A stretch of 31,059 nt of DNA from CAYMLQ01 sp964390795 (GCA_964390795.1 CAYMLQ010000028.1:1-31059), one strand, 5' to 3'. Positions 9,218-16,579 are shown, counted from the stretch's first letter. Numbers and translations: made by a program. The notes: a model not told the origin generated them from the letters alone.

Positions 9218-11494
9218 ATGGACATGATGAGCAACAAGAAGAAGGGAAAGCGAGGCAAGAGCAGTCGCAAGAGTTCGCGGAAGAAGCCGAAGAAGGCTAC
9301 TTCGCGTGCTCCGCGCGGCCTCGTCGCCCCGTACCTTCCCTTCCGTGCGAAGACGTACGGCAGGAATCTGCCTGACTGGGCCGCAATGCGGCTTGGTTGG
9401 ACTGGCGACACCGTCCCGGTCGTTTCCGTGCTGCCCGGTCCCAGCTCGGCGGGTGACCTTCGCGCGATCGACTACTTCGGCGCTCCGCTGAACAAGCCCA
9501 AGGCGCCTGCGAAGCCCAAGGTGTCGAAGTTCGACCGCCTTACCGATCAGCTGAACAAGGCGATCAGCGAGTTCTCGAAGGCGATTGCCACGGGCGCCAA
9601 GACTGAGCGCCTCGACAAGCTTCGCGAGAAGATTGCCAATCTTGAGGGGATGCTCATCAAGGAGCGCCTCCTTCATGCCGAGGTCGCGGGTCAGCTTGCT
9701 GGCCTGTCTCCGGCGAACATCGAGCGCCGACTTCGTGCAGTGGAGCGTGACGTGCAGCGCACGTCGGGCACCCCGCGCGGTCGCGTGTCAGCGGCGCGGT
9801 CGCGTGCGATGTCCGACCCGGACGCGCGTGCGCTTCGTCAGGCGCTCGACACCCCTGAAGAGCGCCGTACCACGGCCATGCGTGAGCTGATCGCAGAGCG
9901 CATGGACACGGACGTCCAGCGTGCTCTTGGTGCGATGGAGGGGCGCCGGTCGTCTCGCTCTGCTGCTGCGCCTCAGGCAGCAGCTGCAACTGGCGGAAGC
10001 AGCGTGGACGGGTTCCCGCTCACGTGGAGCAGCTGGGCGCGCAGCGCTAACCAGAAGGCGGCTGTCGAAGAGGTTGCCAGTCCGCACCACGGCACCTGGG
10101 CTTCGCCCGAGGACGCCAAGAACGCGGCTGTAAACCTCGCCAACGCGCTCGATGGAAATGACCCTAGCGCGCCGTCCCCCAGCGTACTGAAGGCTATTCT
10201 TCAGATGCCTGCCGAAGGGCGGTCGAAGCTGCAAAACAAGCAGCTTGACATCGCCATGGGCTTCACTGGCGCTCTGCAAAATAACCCCGAAGTCGCATAC
10301 AGGTTCCGCGACGCGCGCGGGAAGGAACGCCGAGCCATTCTCGAAATGACTCCGGTCGACCGTAAAACGCCTGGTGCAATTAGTGTGGTCGTCGGGCCGC
10401 AGGCGTATCGGTACGCCACGCTGGCCCTCAAGGAACTTCGCAACAATGGGCTTCTTCCTGGGAGTAAAGACATGGCTAAGCGACGGATGCACGCAAACCC
10501 GCTGACTGATGATCTCATGGCACTTGGCAAGCCCGTGCTGGGTGCGACGGCGGGCTTCGCTGCGTCGCGCGCAGTCAACGCGCTCGCCCTCATGGGCGTG
10601 AGCAAGATGGCCAAGGAGGGCGAGCGGCCCAGCAAGACGATGGAGAGCGTCGCCCGCCTCGCGGCGACCGGCGCAGGCATCGCTGCTACCCTGACGGTCG
10701 GCAACAACGTGGCCCTGATCCGCGACAATCGCACGTCGATCGTCACGGGTATGGCGCTCAACCTCATCGAGGGGCTCGTCCGCCGCCAGGCGGAGAGCAT
10801 GCTCGCTAATGCGCGCGATTCGCAGGAGAGCCCGTACCTCCGCGACATGGCGCTCGGCTCGTCCAGCTACTACGACGTGTCGCACGCTGGCGCCCCGTAC
10901 TCCCCGATGATGGGCGAGTACGTGTCCCAGTCGCTCAACGGCATGGGCGAGTACGTGTCCCAGTCGCTCAACGGCGGCATGGGCGGGTACATCGCGCAGG
11001 CCGCGGCTGGCATGGGCGAGTACGTGTCGCAGTCGCTTAACGGCGGCGACGGCCTCGGTGAGTACGTCTCGCAGTCGCTCAACGGCTTCGGCGAGTACGC
11101 CGAGGGCGTCGACCCGAGCGACCAAGAGGGCGTCGACGGCATGATCAACACCGCGGAGGCCGTTGCGGGTCTCAGCGGGACCGAGGTCATGGCGGCGACG
11201 GCGGGCCTCGGCATGACCGAGGTCATGGCGGCGACGGCGGGCCTTGGGGCGACCCAGGGCATGAACCGCGGCATCGTCACTCGTCGTGGCGTCTACAACT
11301 TCTTCACGCAGCCGGTGATGCCGGGTCGCGCGAACATCCCCGCGGTCTCGATCGAGGACGCGCCGATGCCCGTCGTCAACATGGGCGGCGCGGTTCCGGG
11401 CGCTGTGCCCATCAGCGATCAGGTCTCGACCCCCGAGGGCCGTGGCTACGCTGGCGGCATCTTCGGCCGTCACATCTTCGGGACGATGGTCTGA
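9218..11494 (+). CDS. 758-aa protein with basic N-terminus and YVSQSLNG repeats
   Basis: The start gives MDMMSNKKKGK and a strongly basic first 35 residues with SSRKSSRKKPKK and ATSR. A coiled-coil-like region (residues about 95-165) and a soluble middle follow. A hydrophobic section around residues 430-530 (ATAGFAASRAVNALALMG and AATGAGIAATLTVG) may contact membrane. Residues about 565-630 hold four copies of GEYVSQSLNG, a degenerate relative (GGYIAQAAAG) and a truncated last unit. Two copies of TEVMAATAGLG follow. No family is recognised. The position directly before the capsid cluster and the basic start suggest an internal virion protein, perhaps between genome and membrane or capsid. A hairpin terminator follows the stop. 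Confidence 0.9.
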   Translation: MDMMSNKKKGKRGKSSRKSSRKKPKKATSRAPRGLVAPYLPFRAKTYGRNLPDWAAMRLGWTGDTVPVVSVLPGPSSAGDLRAIDYFGAPLNKPKAPAKPKVSKFDRLTDQLNKAISEFSKAIATGAKTERLDKLREKIANLEGMLIKERLLHAEVAGQLAGLSPANIERRLRAVERDVQRTSGTPRGRVSAARSRAMSDPDARALRQALDTPEERRTTAMRELIAERMDTDVQRALGAMEGRRSSRSAAAPQAAAATGGSSVDGFPLTWSSWARSANQKAAVEEVASPHHGTWASPEDAKNAAVNLANALDGNDPSAPSPSVLKAILQMPAEGRSKLQNKQLDIAMGFTGALQNNPEVAYRFRDARGKERRAILEMTPVDRKTPGAISVVVGPQAYRYATLALKELRNNGLLPGSKDMAKRRMHANPLTDDLMALGKPVLGATAGFAASRAVNALALMGVSKMAKEGERPSKTMESVARLAATGAGIAATLTVGNNVALIRDNRTSIVTGMALNLIEGLVRRQAESMLANARDSQESPYLRDMALGSSSYYDVSHAGAPYSPMMGEYVSQSLNGMGEYVSQSLNGGMGGYIAQAAAGMGEYVSQSLNGGDGLGEYVSQSLNGFGEYAEGVDPSDQEGVDGMINTAEAVAGLSGTEVMAATAGLGMTEVMAATAGLGATQGMNRGIVTRRGVYNFFTQPVMPGRANIPAVSIEDAPMPVVNMGGAVPGAVPISDQVSTPEGRGYAGGIFGRHIFGTMV
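10910..11100 (+). repeat. GEYVSQSLNG coding repeats
   Basis: Units of about 33 bases encoding (M)GEYVSQSLNG occur four times, separated by 0-40 bases, with a diverged fifth unit (GGYIAQAAAG) and a partial sixth (GEYAEG). Third positions vary (TCC/TCG, CTC/CTT), so the copies are not all recent. Confidence 0.85.
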
Positions 11495-11513
11495 TCACCA
11501 TCAGGCTATCGAG

Positions 11514-11550
11514 AAAAGGTTGGTGACTCCTCGCGGGGCACCAACCTTTT
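11514..11550 (+). terminator. Hairpin terminator after the 758-aa gene
   Basis: A perfect 12-base stem pairs AAAAGGTTGGTG (11514-11525) with CACCAACCTTTT (11539-11550) around a 13-base loop. The A/T ends of the stem make it capable of working in both directions. It separates the 758-aa gene from the promoter of the putative capsid gene. Confidence 0.75.
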
Positions 11551-11572
11551 CCCGAGCCAACTTCACTCAGCA

Positions 11573-11583
11573 TGTGGTATGCT
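11573..11583 (+). promoter_or_regulatory. Extended -10 promoter of the putative capsid gene
   Basis: The sequence TGTGGTATGCT contains TG-N-TATGCT, an extended -10 element, just downstream of the terminator. No good -35 is present 16-18 bases upstream. Transcription would begin near 11590, leaving a leader of roughly 50 bases before the ATG at 11643. Confidence 0.45.
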
Positions 11584-11642
11584 GAGGCTGTTCGTCAGCT
11601 CACAAAAGTCCTGAGAGATCCTCAGGCAGAAAGAGATAGACA

Positions 11643-13151
11643 ATGCCCAAGATCGTCGGTACTCGCGAGCGCGTTCATCAGCCGTCAAATATGTAGGGCG
11701 GCCTCCGCGAGTAATCGCGGATGGAAAATCGGGTGAATTAAACCGTTTCGTGATCCGACTTGCTCAAGGACGTCGACATTGCATGGCTGGCAGGGATCAT
11801 TGACGGAGAGGGCTGCTTCTCCATCAAGAGACCGATTCCCAAGAGGAAAACTCCTCACAGGAAAACCAGCTACCAAGTGTGGGTCGTCCTCTGCAACACC
11901 TCCGAATCCATGGTGAGGCGAGCAGAGAGCATCCTGAAAGACATGGGAGTCGAGCACCAGCCGATTCGCAGGGTCTGGAAGGGTCAGAGAGCTACTAGGT
12001 GGCAGTTTTGGTTGCACGTCGCTAGGAAACACGACGTGCTCAGGATGACGGAGATGCTTCTCCCTCACCTGACGGCGAAGAAGACCGAAGCCGAGATTGT
12101 GCAGTGGTATCTCTCGAAGTCGTGTGGGGTGGCGCAGTATCAGACCACAGAACTGGATGCACTGGTTCTTGATTCGATGTCGGTCATCAAGCGAAATGGC
12201 GGGGGAGCCCCTGCGGAGGTACTGAGCATACTCCGCGAGGTAATCCCGAGCCAAGCCAGTCCTGGGCTCCCAAAAGGAGAGGGGCTGGAAGGCGTAGAGA
12301 CTAGACCGGTGAGACTCAACGATAATCCGGTCCAAGAGTGCCCGACTTCCTCAGTCCATTGAGGAAGGTGATATAGTCCGACACTCCGGGGAAACCCGGA
12401 GAGCCAGCATAAACAGCTGGCATAACTGAATGTCTACGATTCGCTCATCCGCGTGGACGGCTCCACGCAGCTCGGCACCTCGCCGCAGAATGGCTTCGGC
12501 GCGATCGGCGCGCGTACGCAGCTCTTCTCGCGTCAGGCGTCGGACATCGCCATCACCAACCTGGCGACCCCGGGTCAGTTCACCTCGGACCAGACCTTCG
12601 TCACGCTCGCGATCCGCGTGTGGACGTACTTCCGCGTCAACTTCGAGGCGCAGACCAAGAACCAGGAGGCCGTGGACGTCCGCGCCCTGACCCCGGACTC
12701 GATGACCGATCGCGTGGCGCGCGTTCACAAGCTCTACCACCAGTCGCAGAACCAGCTGTTCTTCGACTTCACGGCTGGCGACAAGCCGCAGATCCAGCAC
12801 TTCACGGCGTACACGCCGTTCGCGGGCGGCCTTGACGGCTTCTTCGCGGACAGCCGCCTGCCCCGTGCGAACAACGGCGTTCCGACGTCGAGCGCGCTTA
12901 TGCGCCTCGCCCGTCCGATCCTCATCCCGCCCCGTCAGGGCTTCCGCGTGTTCGCGACGATATCGCCGATCGGCGATGCGGTTGGCGCGTCCCTCGTGGA
13001 GCAGCTCAACGGCCTCGTCACGTCCGATCCCGGCGCTCCGTTCCCCGGCAACTTCCCGGCCGCTACCGGCGTCACCGTCAAGGGCGCGGACAACATCGAA
13101 AAGGACATCAAGTACCTTATCGATGGCATCCACTCCCGCGACGTTCTCTGA
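11643..13151 (+). CDS. Putative capsid protein 1, interrupted by a group I intron
   Basis: Exon 1 is 11643-11685 and exon 2 is 12433-13151; joined they give 254 codons, 253 residues, reading MPKIVGTRERVHQPF then YDSLIRVDGS. The junction is set by an internal guide sequence that pairs with both exon ends (see the intron). The mature protein is compact, without membrane helices, with alternating hydrophobic segments (for example TFVTLAIRVWTYFR) that suggest beta structure. It has its own promoter and a terminator just upstream, is first of three similar-sized genes, and hosts an intron, which in phages favours conserved essential genes. I infer a major capsid protein. This rests on context and composition, not on a recognised family. 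Without splicing, translation from 11643 stops after 17 codons. Confidence 0.75.
11686..12432 (+). mobile_element. Group I self-splicing intron (747 nt)
   Basis: Core elements are visible. The guide sequence GUAGGGCGGC (11693-11702) pairs through its 3' half with exon 1 GCCGU (11681-11685), giving the required U-G pair at the 5' splice site. Its 5' half pairs with exon 2 UCUAC (12433-12437) as P10. The last intron base is G (12432). P2 is a 7-bp hairpin with a GUAA loop (11704-11721). P7 can form from GACUA (12299-12303) and UAGUC (12374-12378, within AUAUAGUCCG). P8 is an 8-bp hairpin (12346-12367). P9 is CUCCGGG-GAAA-CCCGGAG (12384-12401), followed by a further hairpin (12403-12421). P3 to P6 were not fully traced. 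A homing endonuclease frame lies inside, so the element is probably mobile. Confidence 0.88.
11760..12362 (+). CDS. Intron-encoded LAGLIDADG homing endonuclease
   Basis: The product is about 200 residues from a TTG start (LKDVDIAWLAG); an in-frame TGA lies just upstream. The LAGLIDADG-type motif LAGIIDGEGCFSIKR lies near residues 9-23, with the conserved acidic residue of the active site, and is followed by a beta-strand segment YQVWVVLCNTSE. I see only one such motif, so the enzyme would act as a homodimer. These enzymes cut the intronless allele so that repair copies the intron. The 3' end of the frame overlaps the intron core (P7 and P8 strands), a common economy, and the last 30 residues may be under RNA rather than protein constraint. 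Confidence 0.85.
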   Translation: MLKDVDIAWLAGIIDGEGCFSIKRPIPKRKTPHRKTSYQVWVVLCNTSESMVRRAESILKDMGVEHQPIRRVWKGQRATRWQFWLHVARKHDVLRMTEMLLPHLTAKKTEAEIVQWYLSKSCGVAQYQTTELDALVLDSMSVIKRNGGGAPAEVLSILREVIPSQASPGLPKGEGLEGVETRPVRLNDNPVQECPTSSVH

Positions 13152-13153
13152 GG

Positions 13154-13384
13154 TTTCTTGCTGGCTTTAGGGTCAGCATAACCTAGGTTTCGGGGCGAGG
13201 CAACTCGCCCCGCGATCTCTGCCTCGAACCCCCGTCCGCTTAGCTGCCCCGCATGCGGGCGGGGGTTCGTTGTGGAGACCGCGGGAATCCGCGAAACACC
13301 TGCACAGGTTTGCTGTGCGGCATGCACACGCAAAGGAACCCCGGCGAGAAGTTGGGGAACTGATGCCGTGCCAAGGAGATACAC
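13154..13384 (+). other. Intergenic region with two strong hairpins between capsid genes 1 and 2
   Basis: About 230 bases without a gene. A 9-bp stem CGGGGCGAG/CTCGCCCCG (13191-13212) is closed by a GCAA tetraloop. A second stem pairs CGAACCCCCG (13225-13234) with CGGGGGTTCG (13260-13269), with an inner CCGC/GCGG stem. Neither has a U-tract, so they may be terminators, mRNA-stabilising or processing structures that set different dosages for the two proteins. AGGAG precedes the next ATG. Confidence 0.6.
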
Positions 13385-14278
13385 ATGGCCGACGAGATTC
13401 CGCTCAATGTACCGCCTCAGGTCGCGTCGTTTCTTCGCAACCTGAACGACAAGCAGGCTCGCCAGCAGTCGCAGTTCGAGGCGCTTGCGAAGGCGTACCG
13501 CGAACTCCGCACGCGCTCGGAAGGCGACAAGCTGGAGATTCAGCGCCTGGGCGAGTGGGTTCGTAAGGCCGCCAGCCGCATCCGCTACATCGAGGACATC
13601 CCGGGCAAGCGCGTGCCCTACACGATGAACTTCGAGGTCAGCATCCCTTCGCAGGCGAACCAGTCGAACCCGGTCGGCGCGCGCATCCGCGCCCAGCAGC
13701 AGGTCTCGATGGACGGCCCCTTTGTCGGCACGATGCTGATGGGCGCCTTCCGCATGCAGACGTTCAGCCTGGGTCCGATTCCCAACACCGAGTACGCCGA
13801 CCTCCCGCCCCCTGGTGAGGAGGTGGTCACGCCGCTCACCGGTCGGTTCCGTCCGATCGCTTCGACGGCCGACGCCTTCAAGGGCGCATACGTCGGTCCG
13901 GGCGCTGGCGCGGTGCCCGCGGACGTCAACACGTTCCGCCCCGGCGAGATCGACTTCCTCTGGGAGTACGCCGACGAGGGCACGGACCGCGAGCGGCAGA
14001 ATCAGATCCCGACCCCGAGCCGGTATCTCTTCAGCGAAAACGACCGCCCATTCTACCTCGCCGTGAGCGATTTCTTCGAGCGCGGCTCGACCATCGCGTT
14101 CTACCTCACGCTGCTCCGCTCGGTCGGCCTCGTCGAGGTCACCTTCGGCAGCGGCTGGAACACCGTCACCGAGTCTTCGATCGCCCCTGTCAATCGCGTG
14201 CTCCTCGCGCTCGGTGGCACCGTTACGCTGTCGATCCACGGATACAAGATCCTCCAGGCGCAGTCTCCGGCCGTCTGA
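13385..14278 (+). CDS. Putative capsid protein 2
   Basis: A 297-residue protein starting MADEIPLNVPP with a good AGGAG site. Residues about 15-60 form a charged helix or short coiled coil. The rest is rich in Pro, Gly and aromatic residues, with strand-like segments such as VPYTMNFEVSIP, GPFVGTMLMGAFRMQTF and GLVEVTFGSG, and no membrane helix. The composition and size fit a jelly-roll structural protein. With its neighbours it could form a capsid made from more than one major protein, as in viruses whose capsomers combine two single-barrel proteins. That comparison is by architecture only; I found no diagnostic motif. Confidence 0.85.
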   Translation: MADEIPLNVPPQVASFLRNLNDKQARQQSQFEALAKAYRELRTRSEGDKLEIQRLGEWVRKAASRIRYIEDIPGKRVPYTMNFEVSIPSQANQSNPVGARIRAQQQVSMDGPFVGTMLMGAFRMQTFSLGPIPNTEYADLPPPGEEVVTPLTGRFRPIASTADAFKGAYVGPGAGAVPADVNTFRPGEIDFLWEYADEGTDRERQNQIPTPSRYLFSENDRPFYLAVSDFFERGSTIAFYLTLLRSVGLVEVTFGSGWNTVTESSIAPVNRVLLALGGTVTLSIHGYKILQAQSPAV

Positions 14279-14290
14279 TAGGCTGGCCGA

Positions 14291-14956
14291 ATGGACACTC
14301 GCTCCCAGCCTGGGTCACCACTCCCGCAGGGGAGCCCAGATGCGCACGCAACCAACGTGCGCGTCACGCAGGGCTTCTTTGCCCAACTGCCGCCAAATGC
14401 GATTGCCTATTTCAATAGGCAGTACATCTCGGAGTACCCGCGACCGATTCAGGTCGGTCCGGGGACGGCGTATCCGCGCAACGTGCCGATCCTTGACCTG
14501 ACAGTGCCTGTCGGCAGCGTCATCGTCATTCGCGACGGCATCTTCACGGCGTACCAGCAGAACGGCCTCGACATCAACGACACCGTGCCTGTCGACAACA
14601 GGCGTCTGCTCACGTACGTCGCGTTCGGGCTGGAGATCAATGGCAAGGGCCAGACCGACAGCCAGAACAACGTCTACGGCACGGGCGGCCTGCTCGCACG
14701 CGAGGCAGCTGGCGGCAACGTCACCGTCGGTCCGGGCGCACAAGTCCCCTCCACGGTAAAGGTCTATGGCGGCAGCATCATCTCGGGTCCTCCCGGGACG
14801 TTCGCGCTCTACGCCATGCCGCAGCAGCGCATCCGGGCGTCTGCGTGGATCGTTCGGCCGCCGCCGTTTGAGATCCGTCGCTTCGGCTTCGACATGACCG
14901 GCTTCCTGCTCTCGAAGGTTGGATTCGAGCGCTTCAAGCTGGGGTTCAACTACTGA
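14291..14956 (+). CDS. Putative capsid protein 3 with VGFERFKLGFNY tail
   Basis: A 221-residue protein starting MDTRSQPGSP. It has a disordered N-terminus, then a beta-rich body (VPILDLTVPVGSVIVIRDGIF, TYVAFGLEING, PGTFALYAMP) with no membrane helix. The C-terminus is unusual, with repeated Gly-Phe steps (RRFGFDMTGF) closing in VGFERFKLGFNY. Exactly this 12-residue ending recurs as a minigene 550 bases downstream. The stop codon overlaps the ribosome binding site of the next gene (TGAGGAG). I infer a third structural protein of the capsid cluster, with the C-terminal peptide possibly docking to another subunit. Confidence 0.85.
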   Translation: MDTRSQPGSPLPQGSPDAHATNVRVTQGFFAQLPPNAIAYFNRQYISEYPRPIQVGPGTAYPRNVPILDLTVPVGSVIVIRDGIFTAYQQNGLDINDTVPVDNRRLLTYVAFGLEINGKGQTDSQNNVYGTGGLLAREAAGGNVTVGPGAQVPSTVKVYGGSIISGPPGTFALYAMPQQRIRASAWIVRPPPFEIRRFGFDMTGFLLSKVGFERFKLGFNY

Positions 14957-14966
14957 GGAGTTTGTC

Positions 14967-15470
14967 ATGGCTCGTCGTCGTACTTCCCGCTCCATGCGCG
15001 CCAACGTGCTGCTGCTCTCCAATGAAGGTGACTCTCTCCCGTGCGACCCGAATACGGTAAGGCAGTGGTTTCGTGAGTACGAGACGAATTTTTTCATGAG
15101 TTCGATACGCTTTGCGCAGAATGCTCTTTACGTGCTCCGGAACCCTGAGTCAGCGGAACGGCACGGCACCGCTTCTAGCAACGTGTATTACCTTGAGCGA
15201 GAGAGTTACGCGTATGCGATTATGTTGGAATTCGCAGAGTTTCTCGGTATTGACAGGCTCATCGACCCGGGTCGGCTGGCTCAAGCTCAGCGGCGTGCGG
15301 ACAAGCTACGTGAAATCGTAGCTGGACTTAATGAACAGATAATCAGGAAGACCTCTCTCAGCAATGTCAAATGGGGGTCCGCGTCGTACTCTGAGGAAAC
15401 CAAGGCGTACTTTGCTCGCCTCGCTGATATCGAGCAAGATGTACAGGCGTTGTTGCCCAGGATCGGATGA
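14967..15470 (+). CDS. Helical protein with N-terminal MARRRTSR tag
   Basis: The start at 14967 follows GAGGAG and gives MARRRTSRSMRAN. The remainder (about 167 residues in total) is mostly helical and charged, with no membrane segment and no recognised motif. Third positions are more AT-rich than in the capsid genes, suggesting a different history. The stop overlaps the ATG of a 14-residue minigene (ATGA). Together with the next gene it forms a duplicated arrangement: capsid-3 tail, AGGAG, then an RRTSR-type start. Confidence 0.85.
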   Translation: MARRRTSRSMRANVLLLSNEGDSLPCDPNTVRQWFREYETNFFMSSIRFAQNALYVLRNPESAERHGTASSNVYYLERESYAYAIMLEFAEFLGIDRLIDPGRLAQAQRRADKLREIVAGLNEQIIRKTSLSNVKWGSASYSEETKAYFARLADIEQDVQALLPRIG

Positions 15471-15511
15471 CGGTGGGCTTCGAGCGGTTCAAGCTTGGGT
15501 TCAACTACTGA
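15467..15511 (+). CDS. Minigene MTVGFERFKLGFNY duplicating the capsid-3 C-terminus
   Basis: Fourteen codons whose ATG overlaps the preceding stop (ATGA). The last twelve residues equal the C-terminus of the gene ending at 14956. DNA of 14918-14965 and about 15472-15519 differs at five places over 48 bases. All four coding differences are silent third-position changes and the fifth lies in the spacer. This pattern suggests selection on the peptide, so the minigene may be translated. It could instead be a recent duplication scar. Confidence 0.5.
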   Translation: MTVGFERFKLGFNY

Positions 15512-15522
15512 GGAGATTGAGC

Positions 15523-15624
15523 GTGGGACGCAAGACAAGCAGGCGCGTGACCGGTCGCAGTATGAAGCGAAACATGGAGCGGTGGGACCCGCCGACGTCG
15601 TGGCAAAAGAGGGCATGGATCTAA
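15523..15624 (+). CDS. Short basic protein with MGRKTSRR tag, possibly the 5' part of a frameshifted gene
   Basis: A GTG start after TGAGGAG gives MGRKTSRRVTGRSMKRN and a 33-residue frame ending AWI. Third positions in this frame are GC-rich up to about 15610, where coding character moves to the frame used by the next gene. Either this is a small basic protein translationally coupled to the next one (10-base overlap), or one gene has suffered a frameshift near 15610. The location, after a duplicated capsid-3 tail and binding site, mirrors the gene at 14967. Confidence 0.55.
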   Translation: MGRKTSRRVTGRSMKRNMERWDPPTSWQKRAWI

Positions 15625-15956
15625 CATACCTCTTCTTCGGCCCCAAAGAAGCGATTTTCGCAGGCATGGGAGTTTGGGTTAAAGATTTTCAACAGAGTCT
15701 TCAGGAGTTTCGAGAAGAGGTCTACCGCACTCGCCAGCTTAGGACCGCGTTGCACGGCATGGCCATGGCCGGGCTGACGTTCGGCCACTGGGAGCAAATG
15801 TTCGACCGTGTCCAGCAGATGGGACATCACCGTGGCTTTACCAAGTCCGATATTCGCGAACTGGAATCAGTCAGAAATTCCATGTTGGACGCCATGGAGC
15901 AGCTGGCGGTCGAGTTTACGCTGCTCTTCAAAAAAAATGGCGCGCACTACGATTGA
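15615..15956 (+). CDS. Helical protein of unknown function, overlapping the previous frame
   Basis: I place the start at the ATG at 15615 (MDLTYLFFGPKEA), preceded by AGAGGG; the open frame itself extends back to 15495. The product of about 113 residues is mostly helical, with an amphipathic first segment (FFGPKEAIFAGMGVWV) and many Gln, Glu and Met residues. No family is recognised. It may be the body of a protein whose tag lies in the preceding frame. Its TGA overlaps an ATG (TGATG) that opens a 33-codon basic frame (15956-16057) of doubtful reality. Confidence 0.65.
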   Translation: MDLTYLFFGPKEAIFAGMGVWVKDFQQSLQEFREEVYRTRQLRTALHGMAMAGLTFGHWEQMFDRVQQMGHHRGFTKSDIRELESVRNSMLDAMEQLAVEFTLLFKKNGAHYD

Positions 15957-16153
15957 TGATTTGCCTTTGGATCATGAGAGCGCGAGGCGACAGTCGTAGG
16001 GCTGCGCAAAGAGCCCAGGAAGGTGTTCATCGGCGGGGAGTCGAGACTCGGAAATAAATCCGCATATCGACAGGGCGGCCCGGCTTTCACGTACGAGTGG
16101 CCTCTTCGGTGACCACCTTCGTGGCTTCTTTCTAAGCAGCAAGGAACGACGAC
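15956..16153 (+). other. Mostly non-coding stretch before the 140-aa membrane gene
   Basis: It contains a possible 33-residue basic frame (15956-16057, TGATG overlap, MICLWIMRARGDSRRAA start) with no supporting similarity. A small hairpin follows at about 16119-16130 (CCAC-CTTC-GTGG) with a pyrimidine run (CTTCTTTCT) that could act as a weak terminator. I see no clear promoter. Confidence 0.3.
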
Positions 16154-16576
16154 ATGACCTACTCAGTGTTCGGCACCAATGTTCCCCGGGACCCGTATCC
16201 CACTCCGCGCACTGGTCGTGTTCCGGGGTCGCCTTATAGCGTCAAGCGCGTGCCTGGCCTCCCGTACCGCCCGTCGATGAGCGGCGCGGACGGGCTCGGC
16301 AATGTCGGCGGCAGCGCAGCGCCAATGATCATCGGCGGCGTTCTCATCGCTGGCGTCATTGGCCTAGGCATCTACATGTCAATCCGTCAAAGCAATGCCG
16401 AAGCCGCAGTGCGCGCCGAGCTAGTCCGCAAAGAAGGCGCCGCGGGCCTCGCGAAGTACGAAGAGGCCAAACTCAAGCGCTCTGCTGGAGAAAAGGGCCT
16501 GAACCTCCTGAGCAGCTGGCTCAGTCCTCCGGTGCGCCGAAACCCGAAGAAGCGCCGACGGACCAGCCGTCACTAG
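16154..16576 (+). CDS. Single-helix membrane protein with C-terminal RRRTSRH tag
   Basis: A 140-residue product with AAGGAA upstream, starting MTYSVFGTN. The N-terminal 50 residues are Pro/Tyr/Arg-rich. A hydrophobic helix (about residues 55-76, PMIIGGVLIAGVIGLGIYMS) follows, then a charged helical domain, and the end RRNPKKRRRTSRH. It combines the M-(S/T)-Y start with the basic terminal tag. I infer a membrane protein whose basic tail faces nucleic acid or another acidic partner, for instance on the inner side of a virion membrane. Confidence 0.88.
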   Translation: MTYSVFGTNVPRDPYPTPRTGRVPGSPYSVKRVPGLPYRPSMSGADGLGNVGGSAAPMIIGGVLIAGVIGLGIYMSIRQSNAEAAVRAELVRKEGAAGLAKYEEAKLKRSAGEKGLNLLSSWLSPPVRRNPKKRRRTSRH

Positions 16577-16579
16577 GCC

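Noticed and set aside
9788..11473. A 561-codon open frame on the minus strand
   Set aside because: It is the antisense of the 758-aa gene, whose high third-position GC leaves the opposite strand free of stops. The translation is Arg/His/Ala-rich and low in complexity, and the plus-strand gene has a binding site, repeats and a terminator.
12430..12690. A separate gene starting at the ATG at 12430
   Set aside because: It is in a different frame from capsid exon 2 and is Arg/Ser-rich with no similarity to its surroundings. The splice junction explains the start of exon 2.
13158..13184. Promoter TTGCTG / TAACCT after capsid gene 1
   Set aside because: The spacer is only 15 bases and no extended -10 is present, so it is too weak to list.
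12935..14239. A 434-codon open frame on the minus strand
   Set aside because: It spans two plus-strand genes and the intergenic hairpins and has shadow-type composition (Arg/Ala/Glu/Val), so it is not a gene.
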